Below are positions 26,555 through 34,775 of a stretch of 64,000 bases of DNA, in pieces. Below the pieces are notes generated by a model, which ran no database searches, had not been told where the DNA came from, and saw only the letters and a program-made list of their open reading frames with translations. This DNA is from CAZDCD01 sp964503885. GTDB lineage: Bacteria > Bacteroidota > Bacteroidia > Bacteroidales > UBA10428. Location: the NCBI GenBank assembly GCA_964503885.1, contig CAZDCD010000002.1:205511-269510 (forward strand), in the 5' to 3' direction. A program made the translations under genes and the position numbers. Within the stretch, counting starts at the first letter, position 1. Each line of letters opens with the position of its first letter.

Positions 26555-26670
26555 TTCCTGGAAAAGTTTAGATTGGATTAAGTGGTGGTAATTTACTATT
26601 TTACGGTGAAATAAGGTGACAGAATTCCCTGATTTTTCATGTACTGATCGAAAGGATTGTGAAGAATATC

Positions 26671-26678
26671 TATATTTG
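26671..26678 (+). promoter_or_regulatory. -7 promoter box TATATTTG
   Basis: A perfect TAnnTTTG match lies 25 bases before the ATG at 26704. It also argues against the in-frame GTG at 26659, which would lie upstream of the transcription start. No good -33 TTG is found at the normal spacing. Confidence 0.35.
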
Positions 26679-26703
26679 TGCTGAACCGATTCACCTTAAC
26701 CCG

Positions 26704-27354
26704 ATGACCCTATCAGAAAAAAGAACCGGACAGGTTGCCTGTATTTCAATTATTATACTCACAGTGTTGTTCCTGGTTTCCGTAATGGTATTTCCTCCGG
26801 AACCCTATATTTCAGCCGGAAATTATATAGATACTTTTAGCCTCTGGAAGGCCATTCCGGTGATCCCGAGTTTTTTATTGATCATGGCCAATATCCCTTT
26901 ATTTGCTGCATTGTATTTTTTAGCCGGATCGGAGAAAAAAATTTTTGCATTTGCAGGAATCATTGCTGGTGGAGGATATATTGTTTGCAACGGGCTGAAT
27001 TATTTTCTTCAGCTGGCTTTGTTCAGGATAACGTTGGATTCGGGTGATTATTCCATGACCGGATTATTTATTATGAATAATCCTGCTTCGGTAGCATCGG
27101 CTATGGATAACCTCGGATATCTCTTTCTTGCAGTGGCATTTCTATTTTTTTCGATGCTGTTCAATCAGCGCGGGCTGCAGTCGTGGATCAAATCGATGTT
27201 CATCATCTACGGATTAGCTGCAATTCTCGGGACTGTGGGTTATCTTAGCGGCATCAGGGTCCTGGAATTTATGGTATTGTTGTCGGCCCTTCCCTACCTG
27301 GGCGGCATTGTGCTGCTGTATTTCGAATTTACAAGAATCAGGCCCGTCGGTTGA
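26704..27354 (+). CDS. Multi-pass membrane protein of unknown function
   Basis: The 216-residue product has six or seven predicted membrane helices spread over its length, with conserved-looking turns VMVFPPEPYISAGNYID and MTGLFIMNNPASVASAMDNL. The overall pattern (first helix, long polar loop, then paired helices) recalls DUF4386-like proteins, but I would not assign the family. I use ATG 26704 rather than the upstream GTG because a -7 promoter box lies between them. It is divergent from the histidine kinase gene. Confidence 0.7.
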   Translation: MTLSEKRTGQVACISIIILTVLFLVSVMVFPPEPYISAGNYIDTFSLWKAIPVIPSFLLIMANIPLFAALYFLAGSEKKIFAFAGIIAGGGYIVCNGLNYFLQLALFRITLDSGDYSMTGLFIMNNPASVASAMDNLGYLFLAVAFLFFSMLFNQRGLQSWIKSMFIIYGLAAILGTVGYLSGIRVLEFMVLLSALPYLGGIVLLYFEFTRIRPVG

Positions 27355-27411
27355 TCTCCTGGCGGATCGGACCGGCAGAACCTGCAATGGGCATATTTCA
27401 ATATATTTTCC

Positions 27412-27419
27412 TAATTTTG
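27412..27419 (+). promoter_or_regulatory. -7 promoter box TAATTTTG before the YbjQ gene
   Basis: This matches TAnnTTTG and ends 30 bases before the ATG at 27450. No clear -33 element is visible. Confidence 0.35.
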
Positions 27420-27449
27420 TTGTACGATTAAACCATAAAACCAAACGCA

Positions 27450-27770
27450 ATGTTATTGACAACCACACATTCGATTGAAGGAAAAAAGATCGTGAATTAC
27501 ATGGGGATTGTCACCGGCGAAGCAATTATAGGGGCCAACCTTTTCAGGGACATATTTGCAGGGATCCGCGATATTGTCGGTGGCCGTTCGGGATCATACG
27601 AGCAGGTGTTGAGAGAAGCCAAAGACGACGCACTTGCCGAGATGGAAGAATATGCAAAGAGGCTCGGCGCAAATGCAGTGTTGGGAATTGATCTTGATTA
27701 CGAAACTGTAGGAGCAAACGGCAGCATGTTGATGGTTACAGCCAGCGGCACTGCAGTGAAATGTGAATAA
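27450..27770 (+). CDS. YbjQ/UPF0145 family protein
   Basis: The 106-residue protein is a full-length YbjQ: GEAIIGANLFRDIFAGIRDI in the first half, VGGRSGSYEQVLREAKDDAL, then MEEYAKRLGANAVLGIDLDY and a final beta strand. YbjQ proteins form pentameric rings and are often annotated as heavy-metal-binding, although the evidence for metal binding is thin. Length is standard, the ATG start is clear, and there is a promoter-like box upstream. No operon partner is evident. Confidence 0.93.
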   Translation: MLLTTTHSIEGKKIVNYMGIVTGEAIIGANLFRDIFAGIRDIVGGRSGSYEQVLREAKDDALAEMEEYAKRLGANAVLGIDLDYETVGANGSMLMVTASGTAVKCE

Positions 27771-27847
27771 ACGTCGGAGATTAACATGTACCCGTTAAAA
27801 GATACTGGATATTAAGTGCGCTTCACCTGAATTCAAATGATGCCATA

Positions 27848-28402
27848 ATACGGTGCGAATGGGCAGTGACTCATCCGCTCCTCATCGCATACCACGATGC
27901 CGAATGGGGAGTTCCGCTGCATGACGACCGGAAACTATTTGAGAATTTTATACTCGACGGGTTTCAGGCAGGCCTGAGCTGGCTGACTATTCTTAAAAAA
28001 CGGCAGGCATTCAGGGAAGCTTTTAACGGGTTCGACATGGAGAAAATTGCAGTGTATGATCTTACAAAAATAAACAGGCTGCTCGAGAATCCGGAAATAA
28101 TCAGGAACAACCTGAAAATCCATGCAGCGGTGACTAATGCGCAGCAATCTATACGGGTAGTGGAAGAGTGGGGAAGCTTTGATGCGTATATCTGGCAATT
28201 TACCGGAGGAAGAACCATAACAAACCACCGGAACGGAATGCATGAAATTCCTGCAACATCACCCGAATCCGATGCAATGAGCAGGGACATGAAAAAAAGA
28301 GGATTCAAATTTGCGGGATCAACCATCTGCTATGCCTTCATGCAGGCAGTTGGCATGGTTAATGACCATATTGTTACCTGTACTTTTTATCCGAAGGGAT
28401 AA
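27848..28402 (+). CDS. tag: DNA-3-methyladenine glycosylase I, with non-canonical or lost start codon
   Basis: Tag removes 3-methyladenine from alkylated DNA. The product has the family core IAYHDAEWGVPLHDDRKLFE and FILDGFQAGLSWLTILKKR, and zinc ligands His in AYHD, His in NDHIVTC and the Cys of that motif. The first zinc ligand, Cys in RCEWA at the N-terminus, is encoded at 27854-27856. It lies upstream of the first in-frame ATG/GTG/TTG (GTG at 27866), and no such start exists between it and the stop at 27782. An ATA pair at 27845-27850 sits where the usual ATG would be. The gene may start at ATA, at the CTG at 27827, or have lost its ATG. I place the start at 27848 (184 residues, normal length). 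Confidence 0.82.
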   Translation: MRCEWAVTHPLLIAYHDAEWGVPLHDDRKLFENFILDGFQAGLSWLTILKKRQAFREAFNGFDMEKIAVYDLTKINRLLENPEIIRNNLKIHAAVTNAQQSIRVVEEWGSFDAYIWQFTGGRTITNHRNGMHEIPATSPESDAMSRDMKKRGFKFAGSTICYAFMQAVGMVNDHIVTCTFYPKG

Positions 28403-28412
28403 ACACCACCTG

Positions 28413-28655
28413 TTAAATTTCGCCTTTATCCTTCATCATTTTTATGATTTCTTCTACTGTTTTTGAAGAATTTGGTAAAACATTTTCAGGACATTTACCC
28501 ACTGCAGTGGCTACCATATAACGCTTGCAACGGTCTCTTCCTTCCTGTCCCGCCTCACAATATAGTTTTTTATAGGTCTCAGTATATTCCGTACCTTTTA
28601 ATATCCCGTTGAAAATCGGGCATTTAGGTGTCTTGGGGCAAATAGCGGCATCCAT
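28413..28655 (-). CDS. Small cysteine-rich protein of unknown function
   Basis: The 80-residue protein has five cysteines: Cys6 and Cys12 in AICPKTPKCPIFNG, then one each in LYCEAGQEGRDRCKRY and GKCPENVLPN. The spacing suggests a small metal or Fe-S site. The central part (FNGILKGTEYTETYKKLYCE) and the tail EEIIKMMKDKGEI look like a conserved family seen in anaerobes, but I cannot name it. Upstream, on the opposite strand, is a receiver-kinase hybrid gene; ten bases separate its stop from that of the convergent glycosylase. Confidence 0.72.
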   Translation of the reverse strand: MDAAICPKTPKCPIFNGILKGTEYTETYKKLYCEAGQEGRDRCKRYMVATAVGKCPENVLPNSSKTVEEIIKMMKDKGEI

Positions 28656-28895
28656 AACTGTTAACTTTTATGTGAATAATAAAATTACACTCACCAAACA
28701 TACTAATTTTCAGAATCAGAACGCCGTTATTTTTTTAACAATTTGTTGATGATTTACTATTTATCTGGAATTCAAATTGTACAGCCGGTGCTTATTAACC
28801 AAATGACTCGTTCACCGGGTTTCGGCGAATTTGAATCAAATATTTATTGAAAAGATTGCCGGATTTTCACGATAATTATTTACATTAACAGCCAA

Positions 28896-30110
28896 ATGAA
28901 AGTTTCAGAGTTGAACGTTTCCTGGAAATATATACCTGACATACTGATTGTTGATGATATTCCGGGTAACCTGAATTTCATCAGCAACGTGCTGAGCAAC
29001 GAAGGGATTGGCATCACGGCTGCAACAACCGGTAAGGACGCCATAGATATTGCTCGTGAAAGAGCACCCGATCTGATACTCCTTGATATTGCCATGCCCG
29101 TTCTTGATGGATTTGAAGTGTGCCGGATACTCAAAGATGACCCGGTAACTAAAGATATACCCATAATTTTTCTCACTGCCAGGGACGAGCAAGATGATAT
29201 CATCAAAGGATTTGAGGCAGGAGCTGTAGATTTTATTTCGAAACCGTTCAACACCACGGAACTGTTGTCGAGGGTAAACACCCATCTGGAGCTGAGGAAC
29301 AAGACGAAGCAGCTGAAAGAGATCAATCAGCTTCTTGAAGAAAAAGTGTGGGAAAGAACCGTACAACTCGAAGAATCAAACCTGAACCTGAAGAATGCGA
29401 ATAAAGAGCTCGCTGAAGCATATGAGAAACTAGCCAAACTCGATCGTGCGAAGAATGATTTTGTAAGGCATATCAATCACGAATTGAGAACCCCTCTCCA
29501 GGGGATTCACGGATTTGCCAAAATTCTCGAAGAGATTGCAGATTCGGATGAGCAGAAGGAATATATCCGTTCCATCAACTTGCTTGTTAAGAGGCTGGTA
29601 AAACTGGCAGAACTGTCCCTTCTCTTTACCGAGCTCAAGACAGAGAATTATAAACTCGAACTAATTCCCGTGGATGTTTCGCAATGCATCAACGAGGCTG
29701 TTGACGGACTTGAGTTCAGGGAAAAGAACATATCCCTGGTGACAAAAAATGTTAAAAAAGACCTGTTTATCCTGGCCGACAGCAAGCTGGTTTCTGCCTG
29801 CATAAACATCATCGTGGACAATGCCATAAAATTTTCTCCGGAGCACAGCCAGATCACCATTGAAGCTTTCAGGAAAGACGAAAATGTGATGATAGATATA
29901 TCCGACAAAGGACCCGGGTTTACTGTTAAGGCCCGTGAACAGCTATTCGAACTTTTCAGCACCGATAATCTCAACGATGAGTTTCATGGATTTGGCGTAG
30001 GGCTTGCCACAGCCAAGATCATTCTCGATCTGTTGTCCTCATCGATGGAAGTTACCAGAATACCTAAGGGCGGATCCAAGGTAAGGCTGATTTTGCCTTC
30101 GGGGAAGTGA
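28896..30110 (+). CDS. Hybrid protein: receiver domain followed by histidine kinase
   Basis: The 404-residue cytosolic protein has no membrane helix. Residues 12-130 are a receiver (ILIVDDIPGNLNFI, phospho-Asp in LILLDIAMPVLDGFEV, Lys in DFISKPFNTTEL). Residues 132-185 form a coiled coil rich in Glu, Lys and Leu. Residues 187-250 are a HisKA domain with the phospho-His in FVRHINHELRTPLQGI. The rest is a HATPase with N-box IIVDNAIKFSPEH and G-boxes DKGPGFT and GFGVGLATAK. A receiver before the kinase suggests that phosphorylation from another kinase controls its activity. No output domain or partner regulator is adjacent. Confidence 0.93.
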   Translation: MKVSELNVSWKYIPDILIVDDIPGNLNFISNVLSNEGIGITAATTGKDAIDIARERAPDLILLDIAMPVLDGFEVCRILKDDPVTKDIPIIFLTARDEQDDIIKGFEAGAVDFISKPFNTTELLSRVNTHLELRNKTKQLKEINQLLEEKVWERTVQLEESNLNLKNANKELAEAYEKLAKLDRAKNDFVRHINHELRTPLQGIHGFAKILEEIADSDEQKEYIRSINLLVKRLVKLAELSLLFTELKTENYKLELIPVDVSQCINEAVDGLEFREKNISLVTKNVKKDLFILADSKLVSACINIIVDNAIKFSPEHSQITIEAFRKDENVMIDISDKGPGFTVKAREQLFELFSTDNLNDEFHGFGVGLATAKIILDLLSSSMEVTRIPKGGSKVRLILPSGK

Positions 30111-30112
30111 TG

Positions 30113-30146
30113 TGTTTAGTGTTTAGTGTTCAGTGTTCAGTGTCTG
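30113..30146 (+). repeat. Heptanucleotide tandem repeat
   Basis: Four contiguous seven-base units (two TGTTTAG then two TGTTCAG) and a partial fifth lie just after the hybrid kinase stop. It could be a slippage-prone tract; no coding frame runs through it. Confidence 0.7.
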
Positions 30147-30152
30147 TCTGCT

Positions 30153-30180
30153 CTACCTGTCGGTAGACAGGCGCAGGTAG
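30153..30180. repeat. Nested inverted repeats
   Basis: CTACCTG at 30153-30159 pairs with CAGGTAG at 30174-30180, while an inner CCTGTC at 30156-30161 pairs with GACAGG at 30166-30171. The two structures are mutually exclusive. This kind of CTACCTGnC...CAGGTAG element is a dispersed intergenic palindrome type in related genomes, to my memory. It may terminate the hybrid kinase transcript. Confidence 0.55.
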
Positions 30181-30299
30181 GTTCAGAGTTTTGTGTTCAT
30201 ACCGTATACTCCATGCCCTGCACCGCAAGCGCTATGTAAAATCTGGTCCAACCTTCGGCGGGATCTCTGCTCTGCTTCGATATCCAGCATTTTCTTCCA

Positions 30300-30977
30300 T
30301 TACAGGCTCCAGTCTATCGGTTCAAAACCATGCCGTTTCAGGATCTCATTTGTTTTTGAAAAATGCCGGCATCCGAAAAAACCGCTGTAGGCTGAGAAAG
30401 GAGAAGGGTGGGCTGCCTTCAGCAGGTAATGTTTTTTTGCATCAATAAGTGATTCTTTGGCATGGGCATATTTGCCCCACAACATAAATACAATACCGGT
30501 CTTTTTATCCGATAAGCTTCTGATTGCGGCATCTGTAAATCGTTCCCATCCCTTTCCCTGGTGTGAGCCCGCCTGGTTTATCCTTACGGTAAGTGTGGCA
30601 TTCAACAGCAGAACACCTTGTTCAGCCCACTTTTCAAGATTGCCGTGGCTGGGTATGGGTGTCCCGAGATCGGTGTTGAGTTCTTTGAAAATATTTACCA
30701 GAGAGGGAGGTTGTGCAATACCTGTCGGTACCGAAAAGCACAGCCCGTGTGCCTGTCCTCTTCCATGATAAGGATCCTGGCCCAGGATCACGACCCTGAC
30801 CCTTTCGAAAGGTGTTTTGTTGAAGGCATTAAAAATAAGCGGACCGGGAGGATAGACCCGGTATTTTGATTTTTCTTCGATCAGGAACTCTTTCAGGCCG
30901 GCAAAATAATCGGCATTGAATTCAGTTTCAAGGACTGGTTTCCAGCTTTCTTCAATCTGTGGATTTATCTGTGTCAT
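30300..30977 (-). CDS. ung: Uracil-DNA glycosylase, family 1
   Basis: Ung excises uracil from DNA to start base-excision repair. The 225-residue protein has the water-activating motif GQDPYHGRGQAHGLCFSV with catalytic Asp (residue about 66), the uracil-recognition region GVLLLNATLTVR, and the DNA-intercalation loop AHPSPFSAYSGFFGCRHF with catalytic His. All family-1 motifs are intact and length is normal. The gene is monocistronic, with 260 bases upstream before the next gene. Confidence 0.97.
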   Translation of the reverse strand: MTQINPQIEESWKPVLETEFNADYFAGLKEFLIEEKSKYRVYPPGPLIFNAFNKTPFERVRVVILGQDPYHGRGQAHGLCFSVPTGIAQPPSLVNIFKELNTDLGTPIPSHGNLEKWAEQGVLLLNATLTVRINQAGSHQGKGWERFTDAAIRSLSDKKTGIVFMLWGKYAHAKESLIDAKKHYLLKAAHPSPFSAYSGFFGCRHFSKTNEILKRHGFEPIDWSL

Positions 30978-31038
30978 GGCTGATGTTTTTTATACCTGCG
31001 GAGATATAGTGCCGGTCGCCGTTATAATGCAGATCAGT

Positions 31039-31239
31039 TTATGAATGAGCATTTGAGATATCATATTCCATAAAATCAGAAGTTGCTGAAGCGAACAACC
31101 CGGCATGCAGAAGTAAAAAGATAATGAATAATCCTATCGCCTTATGCAGGTTCAAGAAATGGCCTCCGCTGTTTTCACAAAAATAACCATTTTCATGAAT
31201 CGAATACCCTGCAGGAATATCTTTTCGGATTGGTCGCTG
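31039..31239 (-). other. In-frame open extension after the stop of the next gene upstream
   Basis: After the TAG (31240-31242) of the 161-residue gene, the same frame stays open for 66 codons to a TAA at 31039-31041. The reading has a hydrophobic helix AIGLFIIFLLLHAGLFA. It has no early start codon of its own. It could be chance, a gene tail cut off by an amber mutation, or a decayed neighbour. The rest of the 260-base gap holds nothing I recognise. Confidence 0.25.
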
Positions 31240-31725
31240 CTATTGCAGCTTGCGGCCCAGACGTTCAAGTGAACCGAAAAGTTTCTGTTTTTCTTCACCG
31301 GAAAGTCCGGTGATGCTAACACCCGGATACCGGGCCAGACCTTTTTTGGTTTTCTGGTAGAGAAAAAGCTGCTCACGCAATCCAAGGAGCGATTTCCTGG
31401 TGGAATACCCCGAAAATTCAGATCTGGCTATCTCAATCGAGCTTTTTTTACTGATAAAAATATTCATGGAAAAATAGCGAAGGATCAGTTTCTCCTTTTC
31501 GTCGGAATAGAAAATATAATTGTAATCGCGCAGAAAATTGAAGATATTCATCAGGATATATACCGATGCCAGAATGATAGAAAATTCGTATCGGTCAATA
31601 CCGGCAATGTCATTTTCATAAATATTGGTGAGCAGGATCAGGATGATGGCCAGGGTAAAAAGTATGGCAGCATAAAACCCCTGCAGTTTTTTTCGGATCA
31701 CCGTTTTATGAAGATCTATGATCAT
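31240..31725 (-). CDS. Membrane-anchored protein of unknown function
   Basis: The 161-residue product has two membrane helices (about residues 17-37 and 46-64) followed by a cytosolic domain whose pattern (SDEKEKLILRYFSMN, then IEIARSEFSGYSTRKSLLGL and LYQKTKKGLARYP) suggests a small PH-like beta barrel as in some membrane-tethered bacterial proteins. That is a fold impression, not a family match. It ends in TAG and the frame stays open beyond it (see 31039-31239). It lies between ung and tadA on the same strand, but with gaps that make a shared transcript uncertain. Confidence 0.65.
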   Translation of the reverse strand: MIIDLHKTVIRKKLQGFYAAILFTLAIILILLTNIYENDIAGIDRYEFSIILASVYILMNIFNFLRDYNYIFYSDEKEKLILRYFSMNIFISKKSSIEIARSEFSGYSTRKSLLGLREQLFLYQKTKKGLARYPGVSITGLSGEEKQKLFGSLERLGRKLQ

Positions 31726-31827
31726 GAGGAAAAATTTTAGAAACAGTTCCGCAATTTGGTCTTTTAGCTGGTTTCTTTAGTGGTTAACCAAAAATAGGAA
31801 CTTTTTGCCCAAATAAAATTTATCAGA

Positions 31828-32280
31828 TTATTTATTTCTTTTTTTTCTGAAAAACGACTTTAATATATTGCTGCATTCGTGTTTAAGGATCCCCTGAACC
31901 ACCTCTGTTTTAGGATGTATAAGCCTGCTTTTTATTCGCTGAAAACCACGTTCGGGATCAGCAGCGCCATATACCATTCTGCCCAGTTGTGCCCAATATG
32001 CTGCACCGGCGCACATCGGGCAGGGTTCAAGAGTGACATAAAGTGTACATTCGGAAAGATACTTACCCCCGAGTGCATTTGCAGCTGCGGTAAAGGCCTG
32101 CATTTCAGCATGGGCGGTGACGTCATTCAGGGTTTCAGTCAGGTTATGCGCCCTGGCAACCACCTGGTTATTGAATGTGATGACCGCACCTATAGGAACC
32201 TCGTTCTTTCCTGCAGCCAGCAAAGCCTCTTTCATGGCCTCCTTCATAAAATATTCGTCGGTGAAATTCAGGATATCCAT
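31828..32280 (-). CDS. tadA: tRNA-specific adenosine deaminase
   Basis: TadA converts A34 to inosine in the tRNA-Arg anticodon. The 150-residue protein has the cytidine-deaminase-fold zinc site: VTAHAEMQAFTAA (zinc His and catalytic Glu) and LEPCPMCAGAAYWAQL (two zinc Cys). The C-terminus (GILKHECSNILKSFFRKKR) matches TadA, rather than guanine deaminase, in carrying a basic helix for tRNA. Length and ATG start are normal. It is divergent from aspS. Confidence 0.93.
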   Translation of the reverse strand: MDILNFTDEYFMKEAMKEALLAAGKNEVPIGAVITFNNQVVARAHNLTETLNDVTAHAEMQAFTAAANALGGKYLSECTLYVTLEPCPMCAGAAYWAQLGRMVYGAADPERGFQRIKSRLIHPKTEVVQGILKHECSNILKSFFRKKRNK

Positions 32281-32339
32281 TATTGGGATGAGTTAAAAAG
32301 CCGGTTAATATTTTGTTTCTTTGTTCGATTCCTAAACTG

Positions 32340-32347
32340 TAAATTTG
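32340..32347 (+). promoter_or_regulatory. -7 promoter box TAAATTTG before aspS
   Basis: A perfect TAnnTTTG match is 55 bases before the aspS ATG. TTTG motifs lie upstream, but with spacers of 16 or 24 bases rather than 19-21, so this is a moderate call. Confidence 0.38.
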
Positions 32348-32402
32348 CATTTTCTTTCTATTTTCGCAAAGTCTATCGGAAAAAACAATAAAACAGAAGA
32401 TT

Positions 32403-34163
32403 ATGTTCAGAACTCATACCTGCGGCGAACTCAACATAGGCGACTGCAATAAGGCTGTAACACTAAGCGGTTGGGTACAACGATCAAGAGACCTTGGGGG
32501 AATGACTTTTATCGACTTGCGCGACAGGTATGGAATTACCCAGCTTGTATTCAATATGGATATTCAACGCGAGTTATGCCTTGAGGCGCGTAAGTTAGGG
32601 AGGGAATTTGTTATTCAGGTGAAGGGTAAAGTTACCGAGAGGAGCAATAAAAACCCTGTAATGCCAACGGGAGAAATCGAGATCATGGTTTCCTCACTTA
32701 CTGTTCTCAATACATCCGAGATTCCCCCTTTTACCATTATCAGGGATACCGATGGCGGCGATGAGTTACGGATGAAATTCCGGTATCTCGATCTGCGCCG
32801 TCAGCCTTTAAAGGAAAACATTATTCTCCGGCACAAGATGACGCAGGAAGTTCGAAAATATATGGACAGCCAGGGATTTCTTGAAATAGAGACACCAGTC
32901 CTGATCAAATCCACTCCTGAAGGTGCGCGTGATTTTGTGGTACCGTCACGCATGAATCCTGGCGAATTCTATGCGCTTCCCCAGTCACCCCAGACATTCA
33001 AACAATTGCTGATGGTGGCGGGTTATGACAAATATTTTCAGATTGTAAAATGTTTCCGTGATGAGGATCTGCGTGCTGACCGCCAGCCGGAATTCACCCA
33101 GATCGATTGTGAAATGTCGTTCGTGGAACAGGATGATGTGCTGGAAACCTTCGAGGGGTTGATCAAATTCCTGTTCAAAACAGTTAAAAATATACCCTTT
33201 AAGAAGAAATTCGTCCGCATGACTTATGATTACGCGATGGAAAACTATGGTACCGATAAGCCCGATCTCAGGTTCGATATGAAAATTTTCAATATCACCG
33301 AAACGGTAAAGGGGAAAGGATTTACGGTATTCGATTCGGCCCGGTATGTGGGGGGAATCTGTGCGGAAAATTGCGGCGAATACAGCCGCAAACAGCTCGA
33401 TGAACTCACTGAGTTTGTAAAAAAACCGCAGATCGGGGCAAAAGGACTGATCTATATTAAGTTTGGTGCAGACGGATCGGTGAAATCTACGGTCGATAAA
33501 TTCTATTCACCCGAAGAGCTTGAAACCTGGGGGAATATTTTTGGCGCACAAAAAGGGGATCTTGTCCTGATTCTTGCCGGTGAAAAAGAAAGCACTCTTA
33601 ATGCCCTGAATGAGCTGCGTCTTGAAATGGGCAGCAGAATGGGATTGCGGAACAAAGATATCTTCAAACCACTCTGGGTTTCAGACTTTCCTTTGCTTGA
33701 ATGGGATGAAGATACCCACCGGTTTTACGCCAAACATCATCCGTTTACATCCCCGAAACCCGAAGATATTCCGAAGCTTGATACCAATCCTGCGGATGTC
33801 AGGGCCAATGCATATGATCTGGTTATAAACGGTGTGGAGGTGGGCGGCGGTTCCATCCGAATTTTCAATAAGGAATTGCAGCAAAAAATGTTCAGCGTGT
33901 TGGGTTTCACCGATGAGGAAGCACAGTATCAGTTCGGATTCCTGATGAATGCATTCAGGTATGGTGCTCCGCCTCACGGGGGCATTGCCTTTGGCTTCGA
34001 CAGGCTTGTTTCTTTGTTTGCCGGGCTCGACTCCATCCGTGATGTCATTGCCTTTCCAAAAAACAATGCAGGCCGCGATGTGATGATCGATACCCCTTCG
34101 CGCATTTCAAAACAACAACTCGATGAATTATCTGTTCGGATAATAGACAGGAAGAATATTTAA
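32403..34163 (+). CDS. aspS: Aspartyl-tRNA synthetase
   Basis: The 586-residue class II synthetase has an N-terminal anticodon-binding OB fold (LSGWVQRSRDLGGMTFIDLR), motif 2 with FRDEDLRADRQPEFTQID, a GAD insertion domain of the bacterial type (about residues 280-400), and motif 3 GGIAFGFDRL near the end. It attaches aspartate to tRNA-Asp. Whether it is discriminating or also charges tRNA-Asn cannot be settled here; gatCAB is not in the window. All motifs are intact. Confidence 0.98.
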   Translation: MFRTHTCGELNIGDCNKAVTLSGWVQRSRDLGGMTFIDLRDRYGITQLVFNMDIQRELCLEARKLGREFVIQVKGKVTERSNKNPVMPTGEIEIMVSSLTVLNTSEIPPFTIIRDTDGGDELRMKFRYLDLRRQPLKENIILRHKMTQEVRKYMDSQGFLEIETPVLIKSTPEGARDFVVPSRMNPGEFYALPQSPQTFKQLLMVAGYDKYFQIVKCFRDEDLRADRQPEFTQIDCEMSFVEQDDVLETFEGLIKFLFKTVKNIPFKKKFVRMTYDYAMENYGTDKPDLRFDMKIFNITETVKGKGFTVFDSARYVGGICAENCGEYSRKQLDELTEFVKKPQIGAKGLIYIKFGADGSVKSTVDKFYSPEELETWGNIFGAQKGDLVLILAGEKESTLNALNELRLEMGSRMGLRNKDIFKPLWVSDFPLLEWDEDTHRFYAKHHPFTSPKPEDIPKLDTNPADVRANAYDLVINGVEVGGGSIRIFNKELQQKMFSVLGFTDEEAQYQFGFLMNAFRYGAPPHGGIAFGFDRLVSLFAGLDSIRDVIAFPKNNAGRDVMIDTPSRISKQQLDELSVRIIDRKNI

Positions 34164-34196
34164 CCACAGTTTACATACCAAAATAACAGATGATTT

Positions 34197-34775
34197 ATGA
34201 AGAAGATCAAGCTGGGACCAAATCCGTATCTTTACCCGATGCCCACTGTAATTGTCGGTTCTCTTGTTGACGGGAAGCCCAATTTCATTACAGTATCGTA
34301 TATCGGTATAGTGCAGCATCAGCCTCCGATGGTAGCCGTTACCCTGATGGATTCTCATTTCAGCAATCGGGGAATTCTTGAAAACAAATGCTTCAGCATA
34401 AATATCCCAAATACACGCATGTTAAGGATCACAGATTATGTAGGAATGAATTCGGGTGATAAGGTAGACAAAAGCGAGCTGTTTAAAGTGTTTTACGGTG
34501 AGCTGAAAAAGGCCCCGCTGATTGAAGAAACTCCGCTTAACCTCGAGTGCAGGCTGGTAAACAGGATTGATATGAATAACGGTAGCTGTATTTACCTCGG
34601 GGAGATCATGCAGTCCTATTCTCAAAAAAGATACCTCAAAAAGGGTCGTCCGTTTATGAAAAAACTGAGGCCGATCCTTTTTTCAATAAACAACAACCTC
34701 TATTACAGTACAGGAAGGGTGATCGGACGGGCATGGCAGGCCGGCCTCAATTACAAGCCGAAGAGGAGACCTTAG
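34197..34775 (+). CDS. Flavin reductase-like (FMN-binding split barrel) protein
   Basis: The 192-residue product has the flavin reductase-like fold: PMPTVIVGSLVDGKPNFITV with ISYIGI-type strand, HQPPMVAVTLM, NKCFSINIPN-like core, a turn MNSGDKVDKSELF and a conserved ending. The family binds FMN and transfers hydride to flavin or small electron acceptors. It is 33 bases after aspS. Its stop overlaps the stop region of the convergent lepA by four bases. The electron acceptor is unknown. Confidence 0.88.
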   Translation: MKKIKLGPNPYLYPMPTVIVGSLVDGKPNFITVSYIGIVQHQPPMVAVTLMDSHFSNRGILENKCFSINIPNTRMLRITDYVGMNSGDKVDKSELFKVFYGELKKAPLIEETPLNLECRLVNRIDMNNGSCIYLGEIMQSYSQKRYLKKGRPFMKKLRPILFSINNNLYYSTGRVIGRAWQAGLNYKPKRRP

